Assembly (NCBI GenBank): GCA_903857495.1
Contig: CAIOFF010000048.1
Span: 62,001 to 126,000 of the forward strand
DNA length: 64,000 nt
Direction of reading: 5' to 3'
From: an uncultured Holophagaceae bacterium
Lineage (GTDB): Bacteria; Acidobacteriota; Holophagae; Holophagales; Holophagaceae
Shown here: in pieces, positions 57,203 to 64,000 of the stretch
How the letters are laid out: each line of letters begins with the position of its first letter
Numbering within the stretch: position 1 is the first letter of the stretch
Notes under the pieces: generated by a model
Database searches by the model: none
What the model saw: the letters and a program-made list of their open reading frames with translations, nothing else
What the model was told of the DNA's origin: nothing
Made by a program: the position numbers and the translations under genes

Positions 57203-57399
57203 GGTTGCCTCCATTTGCGGGGGATCGCCCCGGGGGTTCTCTGTGAAGATCCAGGCTAAGACGACTAAAGAGTGCATTCAAGGAAAATATCCGACTAAAT
57301 CAGTAAAGAATACCGAACCCGGGGGTCAACAGCCTCCCGCAGAGGCAGGCTGGGTGCGGGTTTCGTGCTAACCTCCCGGGTTCGCAAGCCCGAGGTCCC

Positions 57400-58701
57400 A
57401 TGCAACCCATCCAGCTGTCGGTCTTCTCCGAAACCGCTCGCCTCCGGCAGGTGGTGGTCCACGATCCAGGTCCCGAGATCGACCAGATGGTGCCGGGGAT
57501 GATGGAGAAGCTGCTCTTCGACGACATCCTCCACGGCGACCTGGCCCGGCGGGAGCACGCCCAGTTCCGGCAGGTGCTGGCGAAGGTGGCCGACGAGGTG
57601 CTGGACATCCAGGACTTGTTTGTCGAGGCGCTCCAGGTGGAGGGCGTGCAGGCGGCGTTCTTTGCGGACCTGCGGCGCCTGACGGGGCTGCCGGAGGCGA
57701 CCTGCGACTTCCTCCGGGAGCTGCCCCCGGCCCAGGCCGCCCAGGCGGTCATCGGCGGGCTGCCCTGGGAGGACGCCCCGGCGCACACACACTGGGAGCA
57801 GGAGTTCGACTACCGCGTGCGGCCCATCCCCAACCTGCTGTTCATGCGGGATCCCGCCTCGGTCATCGGCGCCGGCTGCACCGTGAACTCCATGGCCACC
57901 TGGGCCCGGGAGCGGGAGCCGCTCATCCTGAGCTATGTCTTCCGGCACCACCCGCGCCTGAGTCAGCACACGGACCGGGAGCGGTGGTTCGATCAGGTGA
58001 CGCCCCTGGTCCGGGGCGAGATCAAGGCCCCTGTGAGCCTGGAGGGCGGCGACATCCTGGTGCTCAACCAGCGGGTGCTGGCCGTGGGCTGCAGCGAGCG
58101 CACCCAGGCGGACGCCATCCACCTGCTGGCCGAGCGCCTGCGGGCCCACCGCGCGGGAGACCCGGCCAGCTTCGACCACCTGTTGATGGTGCTCATGCCG
58201 AAAAAGCGCAGCGCCATGCACCTGGACACGATCTTCACCCGCATCAGCGAGGGGGAGTGCCTGGTCTATCCGCCCTACTTTCTCAAGGGCAGCCGGGAGT
58301 TGCTCAACGTCACCAGCATCGACCTGCGCCACCCGGAGCTGCGCATGAGCACCCAGCCGGGCCTGCTGCCCGTGCTCCGGGGCCTGGGCATCGACCTGGA
58401 GCCGATCTTCTGCGGCGGGAACGACCTGATCATGCAGCAGCGGGAGCAGTGGACGGACGGGGCCAACGCCTTCTGCCTGGCCCCGGGCGTCATCACCAGC
58501 TATGGCCGCAACATCGCCACGGCCGAGGCCCTGGCGCGAGCTGGCTACGAGGTCCGCAGCGCGGCAGAAGTGCTGGCGGCGCCAGGGCTCGACCTGTTGG
58601 ACGGCCGCAAGGTGCTCATCCAACTCGAGGCGGGGGAGCTGAGCCGGGCCCGGGGCGGTCCCCGCTGCATGACCATGCCGCTCTCCCGGACGAGTGCCTG
58701 A
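57400..58701 (+). CDS. arcA: Arginine deiminase
   Basis: A 433-residue guanidino-modifying enzyme that converts arginine to citrulline and ammonia. It has NLLFMRDPASVI, SLEGGDILVLN, MHLDTIFTRI (His/Asp) and the nucleophile Cys423 in RGGPRCMTMPLSR near the C-terminus. The start MQPIQLSVFSETARLRQVVV is typical. No ornithine carbamoyltransferase or carbamate kinase is beside it, so the rest of the deiminase pathway lies elsewhere or is absent. A terminator follows. Confidence 0.93.
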   Translation: MQPIQLSVFSETARLRQVVVHDPGPEIDQMVPGMMEKLLFDDILHGDLARREHAQFRQVLAKVADEVLDIQDLFVEALQVEGVQAAFFADLRRLTGLPEATCDFLRELPPAQAAQAVIGGLPWEDAPAHTHWEQEFDYRVRPIPNLLFMRDPASVIGAGCTVNSMATWAREREPLILSYVFRHHPRLSQHTDRERWFDQVTPLVRGEIKAPVSLEGGDILVLNQRVLAVGCSERTQADAIHLLAERLRAHRAGDPASFDHLLMVLMPKKRSAMHLDTIFTRISEGECLVYPPYFLKGSRELLNVTSIDLRHPELRMSTQPGLLPVLRGLGIDLEPIFCGGNDLIMQQREQWTDGANAFCLAPGVITSYGRNIATAEALARAGYEVRSAAEVLAAPGLDLLDGRKVLIQLEAGELSRARGGPRCMTMPLSRTSA

Positions 58702-58762
58702 CGCAAGTGTTGGGAATGAAGGGCCAGGCCAGGAGTTGTGGTTCCTGCTAAGATCTTCTTTC

Positions 58763-58793
58763 GCGCCTCGTTCCCCGAGGCGCCCCTTTTTTT
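58763..58793 (+). terminator. Intrinsic terminator after arcA
   Basis: GCGCCTCG and CGAGGCGC form an 8-bp stem with a 5-nt loop (58763-58783), followed by CCC and seven Ts. It ends 9 bp before the LpxL-like start codon. Confidence 0.85.
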
Positions 58794-58802
58794 AGGGCCC
58801 TC

Positions 58803-59771
58803 ATGACCTCCTCCACCACTCCGAGCTTTCGGCACCGCCTGGAATACGGGCTGTTCCGGGTGCTGGATGGCATCCTGGGCCGGCTGCCCTGGGCCACGGT
58901 GCAAGCGCTGGGCGAGGCGGCGGGATCGCTGTTCTACCTGCTGGACCCCCGGCACCGGCGGGTGGTGCGCGAGAACATGCGCTTCGCGGAGCTGGGCCTC
59001 AGCGAGGCAGAGACCCGGGCCCTGGCCCGCGCCTGCTTCCAGCACTTCGGTTCGCTCTTCATCAGCCTGCTGCGCCTGCGCCACGCGACCCCCGAGGAGG
59101 TCGACCGCTGGATCAAGGTGGAAGGCCTGGAGCACTTCGACGCGGCCCAGGCCGGCGGCAAGGGCTTCATCCAGCTCACGGGCCACTACGGCAACTGGGA
59201 GGCCATCGCCCTGGGCCAGAGCCGCCACGGCCGCACCCTGGACGCCATCGGCCGGGAACTCGACAACCCGCTGCTGGAGCCCATCTCCCTGGCCTTCCGG
59301 ACCCGCTTCGGGAACCGGGTGATCCTCAAGGCCGGCGCCATGCGCGACACCCTTAAGGCCCTGAAGGCCGGGCGGGGTGTGGGCTTCCTGCTCGATCAGG
59401 ACGCCCTGACCACGGGCGTCTGGGTGAGGTTCCTGGGCCAGTGGGCCTCCACCTTCGGCACCGCCGGGAGCCTCGCCGCCCGCTACGGCCTGCCGGTCCT
59501 GCCCGTCTTCAGCTGGCCCAATCCCGACGGCACCATCACGGTGCGCTTCGAGCCGCCCTTTCAGGTGCCTGTCACCGGCGACCCCGCCCGGGATGCCTGG
59601 GTGGCCACCCAGCTCATGACCGCCCGCATCGAGGCCCAGATCCGCAAGGATCCCCGCTGGTGGTTCTGGATGCACCGGCGCTTCAAGACCCGGCCCGGCG
59701 AGGGCAATCCCCTTCCGGCCCCGCTTCCGCCCCAGGAGTGGGTAGAATCGATCCAATCCTCCCCTGCATGA
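58803..59771 (+). CDS. LpxL/HtrB-family lipid A biosynthesis acyltransferase
   Basis: A 322-residue inner-membrane acyltransferase of the HtrB/LpxL family, expected to add a secondary acyl chain to lipid A. It has YGLFRVLDGILGRLPW, HRRVVRENMRFAELGLSEAE, the catalytic HX4E in LTGHYGNWEAIALG, and VGFLLDQDALTTGVWVRFLG with the later WWFWMHRRFKTRP. It supports a lipid A-containing outer membrane. Whether it is LpxL or LpxM is not clear. Confidence 0.88.
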   Translation: MTSSTTPSFRHRLEYGLFRVLDGILGRLPWATVQALGEAAGSLFYLLDPRHRRVVRENMRFAELGLSEAETRALARACFQHFGSLFISLLRLRHATPEEVDRWIKVEGLEHFDAAQAGGKGFIQLTGHYGNWEAIALGQSRHGRTLDAIGRELDNPLLEPISLAFRTRFGNRVILKAGAMRDTLKALKAGRGVGFLLDQDALTTGVWVRFLGQWASTFGTAGSLAARYGLPVLPVFSWPNPDGTITVRFEPPFQVPVTGDPARDAWVATQLMTARIEAQIRKDPRWWFWMHRRFKTRPGEGNPLPAPLPPQEWVESIQSSPA

Positions 59772-59772
59772 C

Positions 59773-59798
59773 CGGGCCCCATCGGCCCGACTTTTTTT
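59773..59798 (+). terminator. Intrinsic terminator after the LpxL-like gene
   Basis: CGGGCC (59773-59778) and GGCCCG (59784-59789) form the stem with a 5-nt loop; seven Ts follow at 59792-59798. It sits 1-27 bp after the stop codon. Confidence 0.8.
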
Positions 59799-59822
59799 GA
59801 CCCTCCTTTTCCGGAAACCCCC

Positions 59823-60293
59823 ATGCCAAAGCACGTGCTCGTGAAGCTCGAACAGGAACTCAGGGCCATCAAGCAGGCCCTCCTGGTGGAAATCCCCCAG
59901 GAGATCGCCCGGGCCGCCGGTCAGGGCGACCTGTCCGAGAACGCGGAATATGAACAGGCCCTGGCCAAGCGGGACATGTTCCAGAACAAGCTGGTGACCC
60001 TTGAGAAGCGCATCGCCGAGGTGGCCAGCCTGGACATCAGCCGGCTGCCCAAGTCCCGTGTGGCTTACGGTTCCAAAATCACGATCCTGGATCTGGACTC
60101 CGAAGAGAAATTTACCTACACGCTGGTCCTTCCGGAGGAACTGGATGGCCACCCCCAGCATCTCAGTATCAGTTCCCCCATTGGCATGGCGCTGGTGGGA
60201 CAGGAAGAGGGCAGTGAAGTGCGGGTCCTGATTCCCGCGGGGGTACGCCGCTTCGAGATCCTGGCCCTCAAGACCATTCACGATGTAGCCTAG
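59823..60293 (+). CDS. greA: GreA-like transcription elongation factor
   Basis: A 156-residue Gre factor. The N-terminal coiled coil (about 5-75) carries the acidic tip GQGDLSENAEYEQAL with Asp36 and Glu39, which coordinate the second Mg in RNA polymerase during transcript cleavage. The C-terminal FKBP-like domain has LVLPEELDGHPQHLSISSPI. It rescues backtracked polymerase. It is first of a greA-clpX-lon gene run and is closer to GreA than to GreB by length. Confidence 0.9.
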   Translation: MPKHVLVKLEQELRAIKQALLVEIPQEIARAAGQGDLSENAEYEQALAKRDMFQNKLVTLEKRIAEVASLDISRLPKSRVAYGSKITILDLDSEEKFTYTLVLPEELDGHPQHLSISSPIGMALVGQEEGSEVRVLIPAGVRRFEILALKTIHDVA

Positions 60294-60319
60294 TCACGTC
60301 CCCAGGAGGGGAGTAAGCA

Positions 60320-61564
60320 ATGAACAAGTACAAGCGCGAACAGAAATGCTCTTTCTGCGGCAAGGAACCCCACGAGGTGGAGCAGCTCCTTGCGGGGCCG
60401 GAAGCCTTCATCTGCAATGAGTGCCTCGAGGCCGGGCAGCTGCAGCTGCGCATGAGCCGCCAGGGCAAGCCCCTGGGCAAGCATGAGGCCCGCCTCAGCC
60501 GGCCCAAGGAGATCAAGACCTTCCTCGACGACTACGTCATCGGCCAGGAGGCCGCCAAGAAGCGCCTGAGCGTGGCGGTCTACAACCACTACAAGCGCAT
60601 CCTGACCCCCCGGAAGGCCCTGGGCGCCACGGAAGTCGAGCTGTCCAAGAGCAACATCCTGCTGCTGGGCCCCACGGGCACCGGCAAGACCCTGCTGGCC
60701 CAGACCCTGGCGCGGTTCCTGGATGTGCCCCTGGCCATGGCCGATGCCACCACCCTCACCGAGGCCGGCTACGTGGGCGAGGACGTGGAGAACATCCTCA
60801 CCAAGCTGCTGCAGGCCGCCAACTACGACGTGGAGCGGGCCCAGCGCGGCATCGTCTTCATCGACGAGATCGACAAGGTCGGCCGCAAGAGCGAGAACCC
60901 CAGCATCACTCGCGACGTGAGCGGCGAGGGCGTGCAGCAGGCCCTGCTCAAGCTCGTCGAGGGCACCGTGGCCAACGTGCCGCCCCAGGGCGGCCGGAAG
61001 CACCCCCACCAGGAGTTCATCCAGCTGGACACGAGCAACATCCTGTTCATCTGCGGCGGCGCCTTCGTGGGCATCGAGGACATCATCAAGCAGCGCATCC
61101 GGGCCAAGGCCGTGGGCTTTGGCTCCACGCCCTCCTCCAAGGAGGACAAGGAGGGCATGCTGGCCCTGGTGGAGCCCGAGGACATCATCCGCTTCGGCCT
61201 GATCCCCGAGCTGGTGGGCCGCCTGCCCGTGGTGGCGGGCCTCACGCCCCTGGACCGGGAGGCCCTGGTGGCCATCCTGACCCAGCCCAAGAACGCCATC
61301 ACCAAGCAGTTCGTGAAGCTGTTCGACATGGACGACGTGGACCTGAGCTTCGATGAGGGCGCCATTGCCGCCATCGCGGAGCAGGCCCTCACCCGCAAGC
61401 TGGGCGCCCGCGGGCTCCGCAGCCTGGTGGAGCAGATCCTGCTGGAGCCCATGTATGAGCTGCCTTCGGACAAGCGCACCACCCGCGAGACCCTGCGCAT
61501 CACCCGCCAGAAGGTCGAAGAGGTGATGGGCCTGCCCTCCCACCCCATCTCCGCCGCAGGCTAG
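60320..61564 (+). CDS. clpX: ATP-dependent Clp protease ATP-binding subunit ClpX
   Basis: A 414-residue AAA+ unfoldase. An N-terminal zinc domain has Cys10, Cys13, Cys32 and Cys35. Walker A is GPTGTGKT, the pore loop GYVGED and Walker [10 protein letters not shown], and the tail [11 protein letters not shown] is standard. It unfolds proteins and feeds them to ClpP; no clpP is in the window. A strong AGGAGGGGAG site precedes the ATG. It lies 26 bp after the greA-like gene and 9 bp before lon. Confidence 0.97.
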   Translation: MNKYKREQKCSFCGKEPHEVEQLLAGPEAFICNECLEAGQLQLRMSRQGKPLGKHEARLSRPKEIKTFLDDYVIGQEAAKKRLSVAVYNHYKRILTPRKALGATEVELSKSNILLLGPTGTGKTLLAQTLARFLDVPLAMADATTLTEAGYVGEDVENILTKLLQAANYDVERAQRGIVFIDEIDKVGRKSENPSITRDVSGEGVQQALLKLVEGTVANVPPQGGRKHPHQEFIQLDTSNILFICGGAFVGIEDIIKQRIRAKAVGFGSTPSSKEDKEGMLALVEPEDIIRFGLIPELVGRLPVVAGLTPLDREALVAILTQPKNAITKQFVKLFDMDDVDLSFDEGAIAAIAEQALTRKLGARGLRSLVEQILLEPMYELPSDKRTTRETLRITRQKVEEVMGLPSHPISAAG

Positions 61565-61573
61565 GCCGGGCTC

Positions 61574-64000
61574 ATGGCCCTTCCCAAGACCCTCACGCTG
61601 CCGGCCATTCCCATTCGGGACATGGTGCTGTTCCCGGGCGCGCGGGTGCCGTTCGTGGTGGGGCGCGCCGCCTCCGTGAAGACCCTCGAGCTGGCCATCA
61701 AGGCCGGGGACCACCTGCTGATGCTCACGCAGCGGGATCCCAAGGTGGAGGTGCCGGGTCAGGCCGACCTCTTTTCCGTCGGGACCCTGGCCCTGGTGGA
61801 GTCCGTCATCGCCCTGCCCAAGGACTTCTACAAGGTGGGCGTCAAGGGCGTGGCCCGGGTGAGCCTGCAGAAGTACGACGACAGCGGCGAGGTCATCCAG
61901 GCCGAGGCCTGCCTCCTGCCGGAACCCGCCTTCGTGCCCACCGAGTCCCTGGCCCCTTTCCACCAGGCCGTGGAGGCCTTCCTGGGCCGCAACCCGGACG
62001 CCTCGCGCCTCCTGAGCCTGGACCAGATCCGGGAGCTGCCCCTGGGCAAGGCCATCGACACGGTCGCGGGCCTGGTACCCGCCGACGTGAAGCAGAAGCA
62101 GACCATCCTGGAGTGGCTCGAGATCCAGCCGCGCCTGGACGCCCTGCTGAAGCTGCTGGAGATGGACACCGCCCGCAGCGAGGTGGACCGCACCCTGGAC
62201 GAGAAGACGCGCCAGCGCCTCGACCAGGACCACAAGCAGTTCGTGCTGAACGAGAAGATGCGGGTCATCCAGCAGGAGCTGGGCAAGAAGGACGAAAAGG
62301 ACGAGACCGCCCGCCTGCGGGGCCAGATCCAGGCCGCAGGCATGAGCGCCGAGGCCAAGGCCAAGGCCCTGGAGGAGGTCGAGCGCCTGGAGGCCATGCC
62401 ACCCCAGAGCGCCGAGGCCACCGTGAGCCGGACCTACCTGGACTGGCTGCTGGCCCTGCCCTGGCAGGCCCTGGCCGAGGAGCGCCTGGACCTGCTCGAG
62501 GCCGAGCAGGTGCTGGATGATGACCACTCCGGCCTGGACAAGATCAAGGCCCGCATCCTGGAGCATCTGGCCGTCATGGCGCGGCTCCGCAGCCTGGGCA
62601 GCCTGGCCGCCCCGGGTGATGCCGACGCCCCCGGCCCGGCCCCCTTGCGTGGCCCCATCCTCTGCCTGGTGGGGCCTCCCGGCGTGGGCAAGACCTCGCT
62701 GGCCCGCAGCATCGCCCGCGCCCTAAACCGGCCCTTCGTGCGGCTGTCCCTGGGCGGCGTGCGCGACGAGGCGGAGATCCGCGGCCACCGCCGCACCTAC
62801 ATCGGCTCTATGCCCGGCCGCATCATCTCGCTGATGAAGAAGGCCAAGGTCCGCAACCCGCTCATCCTGCTGGACGAGATCGACAAGATGGCCTCGGACT
62901 TCCGCGGGGATCCCAGCAGCGCCCTGCTGGAGGTGCTGGATCCCGAGCAGAACGCCAACTTCCAGGACCACTACCTGGACGTGGGCTTCGACCTCAGCCA
63001 GGTGCTCTTCCTGGCCACCGCCAACGTGCGGCATCACATCCCCGAGCCCCTGGAGGACCGCCTCGAGATCCTCGAGCTGAGCGGCTACACCACCAAGGAG
63101 AAGCTGGCCATCGCCGAGAAGCACCTGCTGCCGCGCGCCCTCGAGGGCCACGGCATGAAGGATCTGGGCGTGCACTTCGAGCCCGCGGCCCTGGAGAAGC
63201 TGGTCCAGTCCTACACCCGTGAGGCCGGGGTGCGGCAGCTGGAGCGCGAGATCGCCAACATCCTGCGGAAGCTGGCGCGCCACACCCTGCAGCCGGGCAA
63301 GGGCGAGGCCTTCGATCCCCTCATCACCGCCGAGCGCGTGCCGAAGCTGCTGGGTCCCGAGAAGATCCTCGAGTCCAGGGCCGAGGACACCGCCCCGCCG
63401 GGCCTGGTGAACGGCCTGGCCTGGACGCCCACGGGCGGCGAGCTGCTGACCATCGAGGCCGCGGTGCTGCCGGGCAAGGGCAACCTCAAGCTCACGGGCA
63501 AGCTGGGTGAGGTCATGCAGGAGAGCGCCAACCTGGCCCTCAGCTATGTCCGCGCGCGCACCGAGCGCCTGGGCCTGAAGGCGAACTTCCTCGAGAGCAT
63601 CGACCTCCACGTCCACGTCCCCGAGGGCGGCATCCCCAAGGACGGCCCCAGCGCCGGCATCACCCTGGCCACGGCGCTGATCTCCGTGCTCACGGGCATC
63701 CCCGCCCGGGCCGATCTGGCCATGACCGGCGAGCTGACCCTGCGGGGCCGGGTGCTGCCCATAGGCGGGCTCAAGGAGAAGCTGCTGGCCGCCCACCGCC
63801 ACGGTCGCAAGGCCGTGCTCATCCCCGCCGAGAACGCCCGGCATCTGGAGGACGTCCCCGCCGAGGTCCGCGAGCAGCTGAGCATCCACCTGGTCAGCCA
63901 CATGGACGAGGTCATCCAGCTGGCCCTGACCCGCATGCCCGAGCCCCTGGGCCCCGAGCCCGCCCCGCCTCAGCCTGCCCCGCCCCCCCGCGAGAATCCC
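61574..64000 (+). CDS. lon: ATP-dependent protease Lon (3' end beyond window)
   Basis: 809 codons are visible, open to the window edge. The N-terminal LON substrate-binding domain ([14 protein letters not shown]) is followed by a coiled coil with [15 protein letters not shown]. The AAA+ module has [11 protein letters not shown] and [16 protein letters not shown]. The serine protease domain has Ser693 in KDGPSAGIT and Lys736 in GGLKEKLL. A Pro/Ala/Asp-rich insert (about 350-362) precedes Walker A. The tail is also Pro-rich. It degrades damaged and regulatory proteins. Confidence 0.95.
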   Translation, partial: MALPKTLTLPAIPIRDMVLFPGARVPFVVGRAASVKTLELAIKAGDHLLMLTQRDPKVEVPGQADLFSVGTLALVESVIALPKDFYKVGVKGVARVSLQKYDDSGEVIQAEACLLPEPAFVPTESLAPFHQAVEAFLGRNPDASRLLSLDQIRELPLGKAIDTVAGLVPADVKQKQTILEWLEIQPRLDALLKLLEMDTARSEVDRTLDEKTRQRLDQDHKQFVLNEKMRVIQQELGKKDEKDETARLRGQIQAAGMSAEAKAKALEEVERLEAMPPQSAEATVSRTYLDWLLALPWQALAEERLDLLEAEQVLDDDHSGLDKIKARILEHLAVMARLRSLGSLAAPGDADAPGPAPLRGPILCLVGPPGVGKTSLARSIARALNRPFVRLSLGGVRDEAEIRGHRRTYIGSMPGRIISLMKKAKVRNPLILLDEIDKMASDFRGDPSSALLEVLDPEQNANFQDHYLDVGFDLSQVLFLATANVRHHIPEPLEDRLEILELSGYTTKEKLAIAEKHLLPRALEGHGMKDLGVHFEPAALEKLVQSYTREAGVRQLEREIANILRKLARHTLQPGKGEAFDPLITAERVPKLLGPEKILESRAEDTAPPGLVNGLAWTPTGGELLTIEAAVLPGKGNLKLTGKLGEVMQESANLALSYVRARTERLGLKANFLESIDLHVHVPEGGIPKDGPSAGITLATALISVLTGIPARADLAMTGELTLRGRVLPIGGLKEKLLAAHRHGRKAVLIPAENARHLEDVPAEVREQLSIHLVSHMDEVIQLALTRMPEPLGPEPAPPQPAPPPRENP

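Noticed and set aside
61600-62566. Long antisense open frame across clpX and lon (60290-62566)
   Set aside because: The plus strand encodes unmistakable ClpX and Lon; the antisense frame is Gly/Leu/Gln-rich without motifs.

Overview
The window is GC-rich bacterial chromosome (about two thirds G+C by eye), densely packed with genes on both strands. It looks like core genome of a diderm, flagellated, heterotrophic bacterium. A flagellin behind a sigma-28-type promoter, LpxL-like and PlsC-like acyltransferases, an SAH riboswitch in front of ahcY, an Anbu proteasome operon and the overall gene mix suggest Acidobacteriota, most likely class Holophagae (Geothrix/Holophaga-like). That assignment is inference from gene content and composition; the window has no rRNA.

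Layout. 0-1.2 kb, minus strand: an ECF-type S component, a DUF1893 protein and the start of a LarA-type lactate racemase. 1.3-2.35 kb: CidA/LrgA-LrgB membrane pair. 2.4-3.3 kb: flagellin. 3.5-9 kb: MocR-type regulator, ilvE, a DAHP synthase and a gamma-glutamyltransferase. 8.9-9.5 kb: two divergent tRNA-Ser genes beside extra copies of a tRNA-Ser 3' end. 9.5-16.5 kb: small cupin, two Pro-rich secreted proteins, an NAD(P)-binding protein, a large membrane patatin and a DUF885 protein. 16.5-18.5 kb: a competence-like operon comEA - pseudopilin - pilin-tail paralog - radC. 18.6-20.4 kb: SAH riboswitch and ahcY. 20.4-22.5 kb: metacaspase, DUF4337 and Nudix genes. 22.7-26.6 kb: the four-gene Anbu operon (ATP-grasp, alpha-E, transglutaminase, Anbu). 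26.7-34.5 kb: mixed enzymes (SDR, DinB, glutaminase, RlmF, minimal metalloprotease, acyltransferase) and a 565-residue orphan. 34.7-38.1 kb: DUF1015-serA-serC serine locus. 38.2-44.6 kb: response regulator, GH-like protein, CorC, HGSNAT-like acyltransferase and amino acid permease, all on the minus strand. 44.7-53.4 kb: ComF, old yellow enzyme, XPF-type nuclease, cDPGS-like P-loop protein, giant DUF748 protein and HemY-like oxidase. 53.4-56.6 kb: a lower-GC run of small minus-strand genes (two SRPBCC proteins, BrnA with a BrnT remnant, VOC protein, SDR) separated by attC-like sites. 56.6-64 kb: peroxiredoxin, arginine deiminase, LpxL-like acyltransferase, then greA-like - clpX - lon (lon runs off the end).

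Themes. Several genes serve amino-acid metabolism (IlvE, DAHP synthase, SerA/SerC, AhcY, GlsA, ArcA, permease) and protein turnover (ClpX, Lon, Anbu, metacaspase, DUF885, zincin). Intergenic DNA is unusually structured: many perfect palindromes with 3-4 nt loops, a purine-rich short-unit repeat family, and the tRNA-Ser 3'-end copies. The most unusual region is the cassette-like block at 53.4-56.4 kb, which resembles an integron cassette cluster without a visible integrase. Second is the 9 kb tRNA locus.
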